Positions 30,549 through 39,379 of a DNA stretch of 64,000 bases are shown in pieces. Where the stretch lies: assembly GCA_015067525.1 (NCBI GenBank), contig SVMH01000004.1, positions 20,289 through 84,288 of the forward strand, in the 5' to 3' direction. The position numbers and the translations under genes were made by a program. The notes beneath the pieces were generated by a model. The model was not told where the DNA came from, did not search any database, and saw nothing but the letters and a program-made list of their open reading frames with translations. Every line of letters starts with the position of its first letter. The first letter of the stretch is position 1. This stretch comes from Oscillospiraceae bacterium (GTDB taxonomy: Bacteria; Bacillota; Clostridia; Oscillospirales; Oscillospiraceae).

Positions 30549-31459
30549 TTGCTCAGTTTTTTGAGATACTTTTCAAACTCCTCCGGCAAGCCGCAGGAGA
30601 GCTCTACCGTTTCTCCGGTACGGGGGTGGATAAACCGCAGGCCCACAGCGTGGAGGCATTGTCCAGTGAGGCCGGGGACGGCCTTTTTGGCGCCGTACAC
30701 CGTGTCGCCCAGAATGGGGTGCCCGATGTGGGCCATATGGACGCGGATCTGGTGGGTGCGGCCCGTCTCCAGACGGCAGCGCACGTGGGTGGCCCCCGGA
30801 TATCGGGCGATGACCTCCCAATGGGTCACGGCGTGGCGGCTGTTGTGGGGCGTGACCGCCATCTTCTTGCGGTCGGTATGATGCCGGCCGATGGGGGCGT
30901 CCACGGTGCCGCAGTCCTCGCGGAGATTGCCCACCACCAGACACTCATAGGTGCGGGCAAGGGTGTGGTCAGCGAGCTGGGCGGCAAGGCCCAGATGGGC
31001 GGCGTCATTTTTGGCGGCGATGATGAGACCGCTGGTGTCGCGGTCGATGCGGTGGACGACACCGGGCCGCTTCTCCCCGCCCACGCCGGACAGGGAATCG
31101 CCGCAGTGGTGCAAAAGGGCGTTGACCAGCGTGCCGTCGGGATGGCCCGGCGCAGGATGTACCACAAGGCCGGTGGGCTTGTTGACCACGATCACGTCGT
31201 CGTCCTCATAGACCACATCCAGCGCGATATTCTGTGCCGCGACTTGGGTTTCCGCGGCCTCCGGCAGGGTGACGGACACGGTTTCGCCGCCGGTCATGCG
31301 GTAGCTCTTGCCGGGGAGTTTTCCGTCACACAACACGCAGCCCTGCTCGATGAGACGGGCGGCGGCGCTGCGGCTGACGCCGTCCAGCTGCGCGGCAAGA
31401 AAACTGTCGATGCGCGCGCCGCTGTCTTCACTTGTCGCTTGCAGGATCTTCGGCTCCAT
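30545..31459 (-). CDS. rluD: RluD-family 23S rRNA pseudouridine synthase
   Basis: Converts uridines in RNA (23S rRNA in characterised members) to pseudouridine. The 304-residue protein has an S4 RNA-binding domain (about 12-75, ARIDSFLAAQL...SRSAAARLIEQG) and the catalytic domain with the Asp in HRIDRDTSGL near residue 135. ATG 31459 with AAGGAG 7 bases upstream is used; the track start at 31591 is inside lspA. It overlaps lspA by 32 bases; lspA-rluD is a conserved Firmicute operon. The paralogue identity (RluD or YlyB) rests on this context. Confidence 0.92.
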   Translation of the reverse strand: MEPKILQATSEDSGARIDSFLAAQLDGVSRSAAARLIEQGCVLCDGKLPGKSYRMTGGETVSVTLPEAAETQVAAQNIALDVVYEDDDVIVVNKPTGLVVHPAPGHPDGTLVNALLHHCGDSLSGVGGEKRPGVVHRIDRDTSGLIIAAKNDAAHLGLAAQLADHTLARTYECLVVGNLREDCGTVDAPIGRHHTDRKKMAVTPHNSRHAVTHWEVIARYPGATHVRCRLETGRTHQIRVHMAHIGHPILGDTVYGAKKAVPGLTGQCLHAVGLRFIHPRTGETVELSCGLPEEFEKYLKKLSK

Positions 31460-31928
31460 CCGGGGTCTCCTTCTTTTTCGCGTCGTATTTGTCGTACAGC
31501 CACAGGTAGTAAATGCTGCCAAGGATGGCGCCCACCACCACGAAACAGTCGGCCAGATTGAACACGGGGTAGTCAAACAGCAGCAGGTCAAACATATCCA
31601 CCACGTAACCGAGCATCACGCGGTCGATCATGTTGCCGATGCCGCCGCCGATGATCAGCACGCAGGCGGTGACGCCCAGCGGATGGCGCACCACTTTTTT
31701 AAACAGCAGAACGGCCAGCACCAGCATCAGCACCGCCGTCAGCGCCACCAGAAAGGCGGTTTTGCCGGAGAGGCTGGACCATGCGGCACCGTAGTTGTGC
31801 AGGCGGCGCAGCTGCAGGATGTGGGGGATAAAGGGCATGGACTGGCCGATTTCCAGATGGTTGACCGTCCAGTATTTCAGCCACTGGTCGGCGGCCACGG
31901 TAACAACAAAAAGCAGGATGTATAACAT
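31428..31928 (-). CDS. lspA: Signal peptidase II (lipoprotein signal peptidase)
   Basis: An aspartyl membrane protease that removes signal peptides from prolipoproteins, such as the lipoprotein at 20.5 kb. It has 166 residues and four membrane segments. The catalytic aspartates are in GNMIDRVMLGYVVDM and FNLADCFV. The N-terminal DQWLKYW helix and NYGAAWS motif are typical. The charged tail KKKETPDGAEDP is longer than usual. It heads the lspA-rluD operon. Confidence 0.95.
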   Translation of the reverse strand: MLYILLFVVTVAADQWLKYWTVNHLEIGQSMPFIPHILQLRRLHNYGAAWSSLSGKTAFLVALTAVLMLVLAVLLFKKVVRHPLGVTACVLIIGGGIGNMIDRVMLGYVVDMFDLLLFDYPVFNLADCFVVVGAILGSIYYLWLYDKYDAKKKETPDGAEDPASDK

Positions 31929-31960
31929 AAAACGGATCCTTTCCGAGGTTGTTCTCCCTT

Positions 31961-31989
31961 ATCATATCCCAAAAGCGGACAATTTGCAA
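31961..31989 (-). promoter_or_regulatory. lspA promoter
   Basis: Minus-strand TTGCAA (31989-31984), 17-bp spacer, TATGAT (31966-31961). Confidence 0.75.
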
Positions 31990-32035
31990 CTGCGGCCTTT
32001 TGCGCTGCGGGTGCACATTTTTCTTCGTCTGTTTC

Positions 32036-32064
32036 TTGTGCGGCAGGGCGCTTTGTGCTATAAT
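32036..32064 (+). promoter_or_regulatory. miaB operon promoter
   Basis: TTGTGC (32036-32041), 17-bp spacer, TATAAT (32059-32064). It probably drives miaB-mutS-mutL-miaA-hfq and beyond, as no terminator is seen before 42.5 kb. Confidence 0.75.
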
Positions 32065-32124
32065 ATATTAGTTAAAGTAGATTACTATCGCCTTTTTTCG
32101 GTAAAGGCGGTTTGGAGGCTTGTT

Positions 32125-33537
32125 TTGGATAGAAAACTGGTGCTGCTGGACGAGGCGCAGATGGCCCGCCAGCGTGATTTTGAACAAAAGATCCGTGCCA
32201 TCCACACTCAACGCGGTGTGACGCCGAAGGCTCTGGTGGACACTTTCGGCTGCCAGCAGAACGTGGCCGACAGCCAGAATATCATGGGTATGCTGCGCGC
32301 CATGGGCTGCGAGCTGACCGACGAGGCCAACGAGGCCGACATTGTGGTGCTCAATACCTGCGCCATCCGCGACCACGCGGAGAAGCGGGTCTACGGCACT
32401 CTGGGCGCATTGACCCACACCAAGAAGGCAAATCCCAACCAGATCATCTGCCTGTGCGGCTGCATGGCCCAGCGCAGCGAGGTGGCGGAAAAGGTGCGCA
32501 AGTCCTACCGCCATGTGGATCTGGTCTTTGGCCCGCAGGCCATGTGGAAGTTCCCGGAGCTTCTCCATCAGGTCTATACCCGCCGGGGCCGCGTGTTCAG
32601 CGTGGAAGATGAGCACGGCCATATCGCCGAGGGCATGCCGGTGGTGCGTGAGGGCGGCATCCGGGCCTGGGTGTCCATCATGTACGGTTGCAACAATTTC
32701 TGCTCTTACTGCATTGTACCCTACGTCCGCGGCCGTGAACGCAGCCGCGACGGCGAGCGGATCCTGGCGGAAGTCCGCGAACTGGTGGCCGCCGGCTACA
32801 AGGAGATCACCCTCTTGGGTCAGAACGTCAACTCCTACGGCAAGGACCTGGGCACCGGCTACAACTTCGCCGCCCTGCTGCGTGACATTGATAAGATCGA
32901 GGGTGACTACCTCATCCGCTTCATGTCTTCCCAGCCCAAGGACGCCACCCATGAGCTCTTTGACGCCATGGCCGAGTGTAAGCACGTGGCCAAGCAGCTG
33001 CACCTGCCGGTGCAGTCCGGCTGCGATCGGGTGCTGCGGGCCATGAACCGCCCCTATGACAAGGCCAAGTATCTTGAACTCATCACCTACGCCCGCAAGG
33101 TCATGCCCGAGCTGGTGCTGACCTCCGACGTGATTATCGGATTCCCCGGTGAAACGGAGAGCGAGGCCATGGAGACGGTGGAGCTGGTGCGCCAGGTGGA
33201 GTTTGACGCCCTCTTTACCTTTATTTTCTCCCCCCGTCCCGGCACACCGGCGGCCAAAATGGATGACCCCGTACCCCGCGCGGAAAAACAGGTGTGGTTC
33301 GACCGCCTGTGCGACACGCAGAATGAGATATCGGCCCGTCTCCATGCCGAATATGTGGGCCGCACTGTTCGCGCGTTGGTGGACGGCGAGACGGACGACA
33401 CGCGCTGGCCCCTCTCGGCCCGCACGGCCGGCGGTCGTCTGGTGCATCTGACCGGCGACAAGAGTGCTCTGGGCACCTACCGTGATGTGAAGATCACCGA
33501 CAGCAACACCTGGGCGCTTTTCGGTGAACTCGTCTGA
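32125..33537 (+). CDS. miaB: tRNA-2-methylthio-N6-dimethylallyladenosine synthase
   Basis: Radical SAM methylthiotransferase that adds a methylthio group at A37 of tRNAs after MiaA. The 470 residues include the N-terminal UPF0004 domain with three cluster cysteines (TFGCQQN, NTCAIRDHAEK, CGCMAQ), the radical SAM motif YGCNNFCSYC near residue 190, and a C-terminal TRAM domain. The likely start is TTG 32125, six bases after TTGGAGG; the track's 31795 start is in the lspA promoter region. miaA, which acts just before it in the same pathway, is in the same operon. Confidence 0.95.
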   Translation: MDRKLVLLDEAQMARQRDFEQKIRAIHTQRGVTPKALVDTFGCQQNVADSQNIMGMLRAMGCELTDEANEADIVVLNTCAIRDHAEKRVYGTLGALTHTKKANPNQIICLCGCMAQRSEVAEKVRKSYRHVDLVFGPQAMWKFPELLHQVYTRRGRVFSVEDEHGHIAEGMPVVREGGIRAWVSIMYGCNNFCSYCIVPYVRGRERSRDGERILAEVRELVAAGYKEITLLGQNVNSYGKDLGTGYNFAALLRDIDKIEGDYLIRFMSSQPKDATHELFDAMAECKHVAKQLHLPVQSGCDRVLRAMNRPYDKAKYLELITYARKVMPELVLTSDVIIGFPGETESEAMETVELVRQVEFDALFTFIFSPRPGTPAAKMDDPVPRAEKQVWFDRLCDTQNEISARLHAEYVGRTVRALVDGETDDTRWPLSARTAGGRLVHLTGDKSALGTYRDVKITDSNTWALFGELV

Positions 33538-33570
33538 TATATTTCGATCAACTTTTGAGGAGGTAACAAA

Positions 33571-36174
33571 ATGGCAGAGCTGACCCCCATGATGCGCCAG
33601 TATCTGGAGATCAAGGAACAGAATCAGGACTCCATCCTCTTCTTCCGTCTGGGCGATTTTTACGAGATGTTCGGTGCCGACGCCCGCACCGCCTCCCGCG
33701 AGCTGGACCTGACGCTGACCAGCCGCGACAAGGATAAGACCAAGTCCGCCGAGGAGCGCATTCCCATGTGCGGCATCCCCTATCACGCCAGTGACGCCTA
33801 CATTGCCCGCCTCATCGCCAAGGGCTACAAGGTGGCCATCTGTGAGCAGACGGAGGATCCCGCCACCGCCAAGGGTCTGGTGAAGCGCGATATCATCCGC
33901 GTCATCACCCCCGGCACGGTCATCGACTCGGCGTGTCTCGAGGAAGGGCGCAGCAACTTCTGCGCCGCGCTGTATCTTGATGACGACAACGCCGCCCTCT
34001 GCGCCTGCGATATCTCCACCGGCAAGACTCATGCTACCGCCTTTTCCGGCCCCGAGCGGCTGAGCCATCTTTTAAACGAGCTGGGCCGCTTCTCCCCTGC
34101 CGAGGCCGTGATGAACGAGGGAGCGTGGTTTGAAGAATCTCTGCGCGATGCGCTGGTCAATAAATTCCGCTGCCATGTGGAAAAGCTGCCCGCCTCCCGC
34201 TTCAAGATGGAGGATGCGGAAAAGGCCATTCGCCTCCAGTTCGGCGAGGAGGGCTTTGCCGCCTTGCCCCGCAACAACGGCGCGGCTGCTCTGGCGCTGG
34301 GTGCCCTGCTGGGCTATCTCCACGAGACCCAGAAGACCGATCTGGGCCATATCGACTCGCTGGACTACTATGAGCAGGGCCGCTTTATGGAGCTGGACCT
34401 GACGGCGAGGCGCAATCTGGAGCTGACGGAGACGCTGCGCAGTAAGGAGAAAAAGGGCAGCCTCCTGTGGGTACTGGACAAGACCAAGACCGCCATGGGC
34501 GCGCGGTGCATGCGTTCGTGGCTGGAGCGCCCCCTTTTGAGCGTCAATGAGATCAACCGCCGCAATACGGCAGTGGCAGCACTGGTGGATAACACGGTGG
34601 CCCGCGAGGAACTGATCCTGGCTCTCTCCGGCATTGGCGATATGGAGCGCCTCATGGGCCGCATCGTCTATGGCAGCGCCGGCGGCCGCGATCTGGTGGC
34701 CCTGTGCCGTGCTATGGAGAAGCTGCCCGAGGTAAAGGCACAGCTGGCCGCCTTTGACAAGGGCCGTCTGCGCGCCCTTTATGAGCAGCTGGACACGCTG
34801 GAAGATCTGGCCGCCCTCATTGCCCGGACACTGGTGGACGAGCCCCCCTTCTCCGTCCGAGAGGGCGAGCTGATCCGCGACGGCTTTGACGCCGAGGTGG
34901 ACCGCCTGCGTGCCATTCTCCACGGCGGCAAGGGTATCATCGCCTCCATGGAGGCGCAGGAGAAGGAAAAAACCGGCATCCGCACCCTGAAGATCGGCTA
35001 CAACAAGGTCTTTGGCTACTACATCGAGGTGTCCAACTCCTTCCGCGACATGGTGCCCGAGACGTACATCCGCAAGCAGACCCTGGTCAACGGCGAGCGT
35101 TTCATCACCCAGGAGCTGAAGGACCTGGAGCACGATATTCTCTCCGCCGCCGACCGCGTGGGCGCGCTGGAGTATGACCTCTTCACCCGCCTGCGTCTGG
35201 AGATCGCATCTGCCGTTGCCCGCGTGCAGCAGACTGCTGCCGCCGTGGCGGAGCTGGACTGCCTGTGCTCGCTGGCGGCTGTGGCGGTGAAAAATAACTA
35301 CTGCTGCCCCGTGGTGGATGAGTCCGGCGTCATCGAGATCCATGCCGGCCGCCATCCGGTGGTGGAGTGCATGCGCAAAGATACCCTCTTTGTACCCAAC
35401 GACACCTATATGGGACAGACGGCAGACCGCGCTGCCATCATCACCGGCCCCAACATGGCCGGTAAGTCCACCTACATGCGTCAGGTGGCCCTCATCGTCC
35501 TCATGGCGCAGGTCGGCTCTTTCGTGCCGGCCCGGAGTGCCCATCTGGGTGTGGTGGACCGCATCTTCACCCGCATCGGCGCGTCCGACGACCTGAGCGC
35601 CGGCCAGTCCACCTTCATGGTGGAGATGACGGAGGTCAGCGACATCCTCCGCTCGGCCACCGACAAGAGCCTGCTGATCCTCGATGAGATCGGCCGCGGC
35701 ACCTCCACCTTTGACGGCATGTCTATCGCCCGCGCGGTGCTGGAATACTGCGCCGACCCGAAAAAACTGGGAGCCAAGACCCTCTTCGCCACCCATTATC
35801 ACGAACTCACCGATATGGAGGGTACTCTCCCTGGTGTGAAGAACTACAACATCGCCGTGCGCACCCGGGGCGAGGAGATCATTTTCCTCCGCAAGATCAT
35901 CCCCGGCGGCGCCGACCGCAGCTATGGTATTGAAGTGGCACGTCTTGCCGGCCTGCCCGACAGCGTGGTGAGCCGCGCCAAGAAGATCCTGCGCCAGCTG
36001 GAAGATGAATCCGGCCGCCCCGCCTCTCCCGCTGCGGCGGAAGAGGATCAGGTGTCCTTCGCTGCCATGGGTGAGGCGGAGGTCATCGACGCGCTGCGCC
36101 GCGCACAGGTGGACAGCCTCAGCCCTCTCGAGGCGCTGAACCTGCTGTATGAGCTGAAACAGAAACTCAAGTGA
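33571..36174 (+). CDS. mutS: DNA mismatch repair ATPase MutS
   Basis: Recognises base mismatches and small loops. The 867 residues carry the N-terminal mismatch-binding motif with FFRLGDFYEMF near residue 26 (Phe-X-Glu wedge), the connector and lever domains, and the ABC-type ATPase with GPNMAGKST near residue 630, the DEIGRGTSTFDG Walker B and ATHYHEL. AGGAGG lies 10 bases before the ATG. It is in the middle of the miaB-mutS-mutL-miaA-hfq operon. Length and motifs are normal. Confidence 0.97.
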   Translation: MAELTPMMRQYLEIKEQNQDSILFFRLGDFYEMFGADARTASRELDLTLTSRDKDKTKSAEERIPMCGIPYHASDAYIARLIAKGYKVAICEQTEDPATAKGLVKRDIIRVITPGTVIDSACLEEGRSNFCAALYLDDDNAALCACDISTGKTHATAFSGPERLSHLLNELGRFSPAEAVMNEGAWFEESLRDALVNKFRCHVEKLPASRFKMEDAEKAIRLQFGEEGFAALPRNNGAAALALGALLGYLHETQKTDLGHIDSLDYYEQGRFMELDLTARRNLELTETLRSKEKKGSLLWVLDKTKTAMGARCMRSWLERPLLSVNEINRRNTAVAALVDNTVAREELILALSGIGDMERLMGRIVYGSAGGRDLVALCRAMEKLPEVKAQLAAFDKGRLRALYEQLDTLEDLAALIARTLVDEPPFSVREGELIRDGFDAEVDRLRAILHGGKGIIASMEAQEKEKTGIRTLKIGYNKVFGYYIEVSNSFRDMVPETYIRKQTLVNGERFITQELKDLEHDILSAADRVGALEYDLFTRLRLEIASAVARVQQTAAAVAELDCLCSLAAVAVKNNYCCPVVDESGVIEIHAGRHPVVECMRKDTLFVPNDTYMGQTADRAAIITGPNMAGKSTYMRQVALIVLMAQVGSFVPARSAHLGVVDRIFTRIGASDDLSAGQSTFMVEMTEVSDILRSATDKSLLILDEIGRGTSTFDGMSIARAVLEYCADPKKLGAKTLFATHYHELTDMEGTLPGVKNYNIAVRTRGEEIIFLRKIIPGGADRSYGIEVARLAGLPDSVVSRAKKILRQLEDESGRPASPAAAEEDQVSFAAMGEAEVIDALRRAQVDSLSPLEALNLLYELKQKLK

Positions 36175-36194
36175 TCCATCGAAAGGAGGTCAAT

Positions 36195-38084
36195 ATGCCT
36201 CGAATTCAATGTTTGCCCGGCCATGTGGCCGACCTGATCGCCGCCGGTGAGGTAGTGGAGCGTCCTGCCAGCGTGGTCAAGGAACTGCTGGAAAACGCCA
36301 TGGATGCCGGCGCCACCGCTATCGTGGTGGAGCTGGAGAGGGGCGGCCTGACCTACCTGCGCATCACCGATAACGGCTGCGGCATTGCTCCCGACGAGCT
36401 GCCCACCGCCTTTTTGCGCCACGCCACCAGCAAGCTGCGTACTGCCGAGGATCTGGCGGCCATCGGCACGCTGGGCTTCCGTGGTGAGGCGCTGGCGGCC
36501 ATCTCTGCTGTCAGCCGCGTGGATATTTTCTCCCGTCAAAAGGGCGCTGACGCCGGCGCCATGCTCCATCTGGAGGGTGGCGTACCCGGCGAGGTGACGG
36601 AGGCCGGCTGCCCTGAGGGCACCACCATCTGCGTCCGCGACCTCTTTTATAACACCCCTGCCCGCATGAAATTCATGAAGAAGGACAGCGCCGAGGCGGC
36701 CGCCGTGGGCGGTATCGTGCAGCATCTGGCCCTGAGCCATCCCGACATCTCCTTCAAGCTGATCCGCGACGGCGCCGAAGTGCTACACACCCCCGGTGAC
36801 GGCAAGCTCCTCAGTGCCATCTACGCCGCCATGGGCCGTGACTTTGCCATGGGTCTGCTGCCTATTGACGGCAGCGGCGGCGAGGTGAGGGTGCAGGGGT
36901 TTGTCACCAAACCTCTCAACGGCCACGGCACCCGCGGCCGTCAGGTGTTCTTTGTCAACGGCCGCTTCGTCAAATCCCAACTGCTGCAGGCGGCGCTGGA
37001 GGAGGCCTACCGCAACCGCCTTTTGAAGGGAAAATTTCCCGGCTGCGTGGTGCACATCACCCTGCCGGCGGATATGGTGGATGTGAACGTCCATCCCGCC
37101 AAAACGGTGGTGAAATTCGTCTCCGACAAGGCGGTGTTTGACGCCTTTTACTATACCGTCCGCGATGCGTTGGACGGTGAGAATAAGCCGGAGGCTCTCG
37201 CGCCCCGTCAGGAGAGCTTTTATCAAAGCATGACGGTGCAGGAGTACAGGGAAAAGGCCGCAGCACCGGTGGAGACCAAAAAACCGCTGGGATCCTATAC
37301 GGCCCGCCCTGCCGTGCCCTCTGTGTCTGCCAAACCCGCTGTGCCTGCCGTGCACGATGTGGCGGAGAAGGGCAAGCCCTTCACCGCCACCGTCCCTGCC
37401 CGCGACGGCTGCGAGGTGACCTACCATATCACGCCTCCCTCTGTGCAGGAGAAAAAGGTAGTGCAGGCGGCGGTGGAACTGCCCGTAGAGCCGGTGCAGC
37501 AGAAGCTGGAAGAAAAGGCGGCGCCCTGGCGCATGGTGGGCGAGGTGCTGCGCACCTACATCGTCTGCGAGGATGAGGAAGAGAACCTCTGGCTCATCGA
37601 TAAGCACGCCGCCCATGAGCGCATCCGTTTTGATGCCCTGAAGGCCGATCCCCAGCCCCTGATGGCTCAGACGCTGCTGGCACCTCTGACGGTGACTTTG
37701 GCTCCGGAGGAGTCCGCCGCCGTGCTGGAGAATCTGGATATGCTGCGCCGCTTCGGCTTTGCCTGTGAGGACTTCGGCGACGGCACCGTTCTGGTGCGGG
37801 AAGTCCCCTCCGACATCCGTACCGGTGACGCCGCCTCCACGCTGGAGGAACTGGCGCAGAAGCTGCTGCTGGGCCGCATCGACCCTGAGGGCGTGCGGGA
37901 TGAGCTTTTCCACACCATGGCCTGCAAGAGCGCCATCAAGGCCGGCATGGTCACCGACAAGGCGGAACTGGCCGCGCTGGTGGAAAAGGTGCAGAGCGGG
38001 GAAATCAAGTATTGTCCCCACGGCAGACCCGTGGCCGTGAAGCTTACCAAGTACGAAATCGAGAAAATGTTTAAGCGCGCGTAA
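36195..38084 (+). CDS. mutL: DNA mismatch repair endonuclease MutL
   Basis: GHKL ATPase plus C-terminal nicking domain, 629 residues. N-terminal motifs are ENAMDAGAT, DNGCGI and LGFRGEAL; a Pro/Ala/Val-rich linker spans about 330-440. The C-terminal metal site reads DKHAAHERIRFDAL instead of DQHAxxERxxxE, with Lys for Gln and Asp where the second Glu is usual; the downstream ACKSAIKAG and CPHGRP zinc motifs are intact. AAAGGAGGTC precedes ATG 36195; the track start 36171 overlaps mutS. Function as nicking MutL is likely but rests on the changed motif. Confidence 0.95.
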   Translation: MPRIQCLPGHVADLIAAGEVVERPASVVKELLENAMDAGATAIVVELERGGLTYLRITDNGCGIAPDELPTAFLRHATSKLRTAEDLAAIGTLGFRGEALAAISAVSRVDIFSRQKGADAGAMLHLEGGVPGEVTEAGCPEGTTICVRDLFYNTPARMKFMKKDSAEAAAVGGIVQHLALSHPDISFKLIRDGAEVLHTPGDGKLLSAIYAAMGRDFAMGLLPIDGSGGEVRVQGFVTKPLNGHGTRGRQVFFVNGRFVKSQLLQAALEEAYRNRLLKGKFPGCVVHITLPADMVDVNVHPAKTVVKFVSDKAVFDAFYYTVRDALDGENKPEALAPRQESFYQSMTVQEYREKAAAPVETKKPLGSYTARPAVPSVSAKPAVPAVHDVAEKGKPFTATVPARDGCEVTYHITPPSVQEKKVVQAAVELPVEPVQQKLEEKAAPWRMVGEVLRTYIVCEDEEENLWLIDKHAAHERIRFDALKADPQPLMAQTLLAPLTVTLAPEESAAVLENLDMLRRFGFACEDFGDGTVLVREVPSDIRTGDAASTLEELAQKLLLGRIDPEGVRDELFHTMACKSAIKAGMVTDKAELAALVEKVQSGEIKYCPHGRPVAVKLTKYEIEKMFKRA

Positions 38085-38106
38085 CGCGCCATGAAGGAGA
38101 TCAGCC

Positions 38107-39051
38107 ATGCCCCCTAAGATCGTCTGCGTGGTGGGCCCCACCGCGTCCGGAAAAACGAAAATGGGCGTCGCCATTGCCAAGCGCTTCGGCGGCGAGGTGG
38201 TCAGCGTGGATTCCATGCAGATCTACCGCGGCATGACTGTGGGCACCGCCGCCCCCACGGCGGAAGAGATGGAGGGCGTCCCCCATCATATGATCGCTGT
38301 GGCCGACCCGTCCGAGAGCTGGTCGGTGGCCCGCTTTACCGAGGCAGCGGACGCGTGCGTGCAGGACATTCTCCGCCGCGGCAAGCTGCCGGTGCTGGTG
38401 GGCGGCACGGGCCTCTATCTGGACGCGTTGGTGCGGGGTAATCGCTTTGCCGAAGGCCACGCCGGTACGGCGGTGCGCGAGGCGCTGCAAAAGCGCATGG
38501 CGGTCGAAGGCGCGGCGGCGCTGCTCCAAGAGCTGCGTGCCATTGACCCTGAGGCCGCGGAAAAGCTCCACTTAAAAGACGAAAAACGGATCCTGCGGGC
38601 ACTGGAGGTCTGGCAGGAGACGGGAAAAACCATCACCGAGCACAATCGGGAGACGCAGGCTGTACCGGATAAGTACGAGGCCGTCTATATCGGTCTGGAC
38701 TTTGAAAACCGGGATGACCTGCGCGCGCGGATCGACCGCCGCGTGGATATCATGGTGGAGCAGGGCCTGCTGCAGGAGGTGCGCGGCCTGCTCTCCTCCG
38801 GCATCCCCCGTACTGCCACGGCTCTGCAGGCCATCGGCTACAAGCAGTTTCTGGCAGTGGAGGAGGGCCGTGCCACGGTGGAAGAGGCGATGGAGGAGGT
38901 CAAGCTCCGCTCCCGCCAGTACGCCAAGCGGCAGCTGACATGGCTGCGCCGCAACGAAGCCATCCATTGGATCCGCTGGGAAAAAGTGCCCGATTTCCAA
39001 GCGGCTCTTCAAAAAGCGACAGAAATCCTCACCGCTCTGGGATTATCCTAA
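38107..39051 (+). CDS. miaA: tRNA dimethylallyltransferase
   Basis: Transfers the dimethylallyl group to A37 of UNN-reading tRNAs, giving the MiaB substrate. The 314-residue protein has P-loop GPTASGKTKMG near residue 9, DSMQIYRGM near 36, the VGGTGLYLDAL loop near 98, and the C-terminal YAKRQLTWLRRN. AAGGAGA lies 6 bases before ATG 38107. It is 22 bases behind mutL and just before hfq, the classic mutL-miaA-hfq order. Confidence 0.97.
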   Translation: MPPKIVCVVGPTASGKTKMGVAIAKRFGGEVVSVDSMQIYRGMTVGTAAPTAEEMEGVPHHMIAVADPSESWSVARFTEAADACVQDILRRGKLPVLVGGTGLYLDALVRGNRFAEGHAGTAVREALQKRMAVEGAAALLQELRAIDPEAAEKLHLKDEKRILRALEVWQETGKTITEHNRETQAVPDKYEAVYIGLDFENRDDLRARIDRRVDIMVEQGLLQEVRGLLSSGIPRTATALQAIGYKQFLAVEEGRATVEEAMEEVKLRSRQYAKRQLTWLRRNEAIHWIRWEKVPDFQAALQKATEILTALGLS

Positions 39052-39108
39052 TTCCAGACGGACGAGCTGTTTGATATCGTCCGCCAATAGACAAAAGGAG
39101 CAGACGAT

Positions 39109-39342
39109 ATGCAGACAAAATCCAATTTGCAGGAAATTTTCCTCACCCGCGCCCGCAAGCAGAGCACCAACGTGACCGTGTTTCTGGTCAACGGCTTTCA
39201 ACTGCGGGGCACCGTGACCGGCTTTGACAACTTCACCGTGGTGCTGGACACCGACGGCAAGCAGCAGGTCATCTATAAGCATGCCATATCCACCATCGTG
39301 CCGCAGCACGCCATTTCCCTGCAGGAAAAGGCGGAACCGTAA
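39109..39342 (+). CDS. hfq: RNA chaperone Hfq
   Basis: Forms a hexameric ring that binds small RNAs and A-rich mRNA ends. The 77-residue protein has the Sm1 motif [19 protein letters not shown] and the Sm2 motif [12 protein letters not shown] (canonical YKHA), and begins with [13 protein letters not shown], containing the proximal-face Gln. The C-terminal tail is short, as in Gram-positive bacteria. AAAGGAGC sits 8 bases before the start. It lies in the miaA operon. Confidence 0.96.
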   Translation: MQTKSNLQEIFLTRARKQSTNVTVFLVNGFQLRGTVTGFDNFTVVLDTDGKQQVIYKHAISTIVPQHAISLQEKAEP

Positions 39343-39379
39343 AGGAGTGCGGCGCCCTTCCGAGAGGTGACGTTATTTC

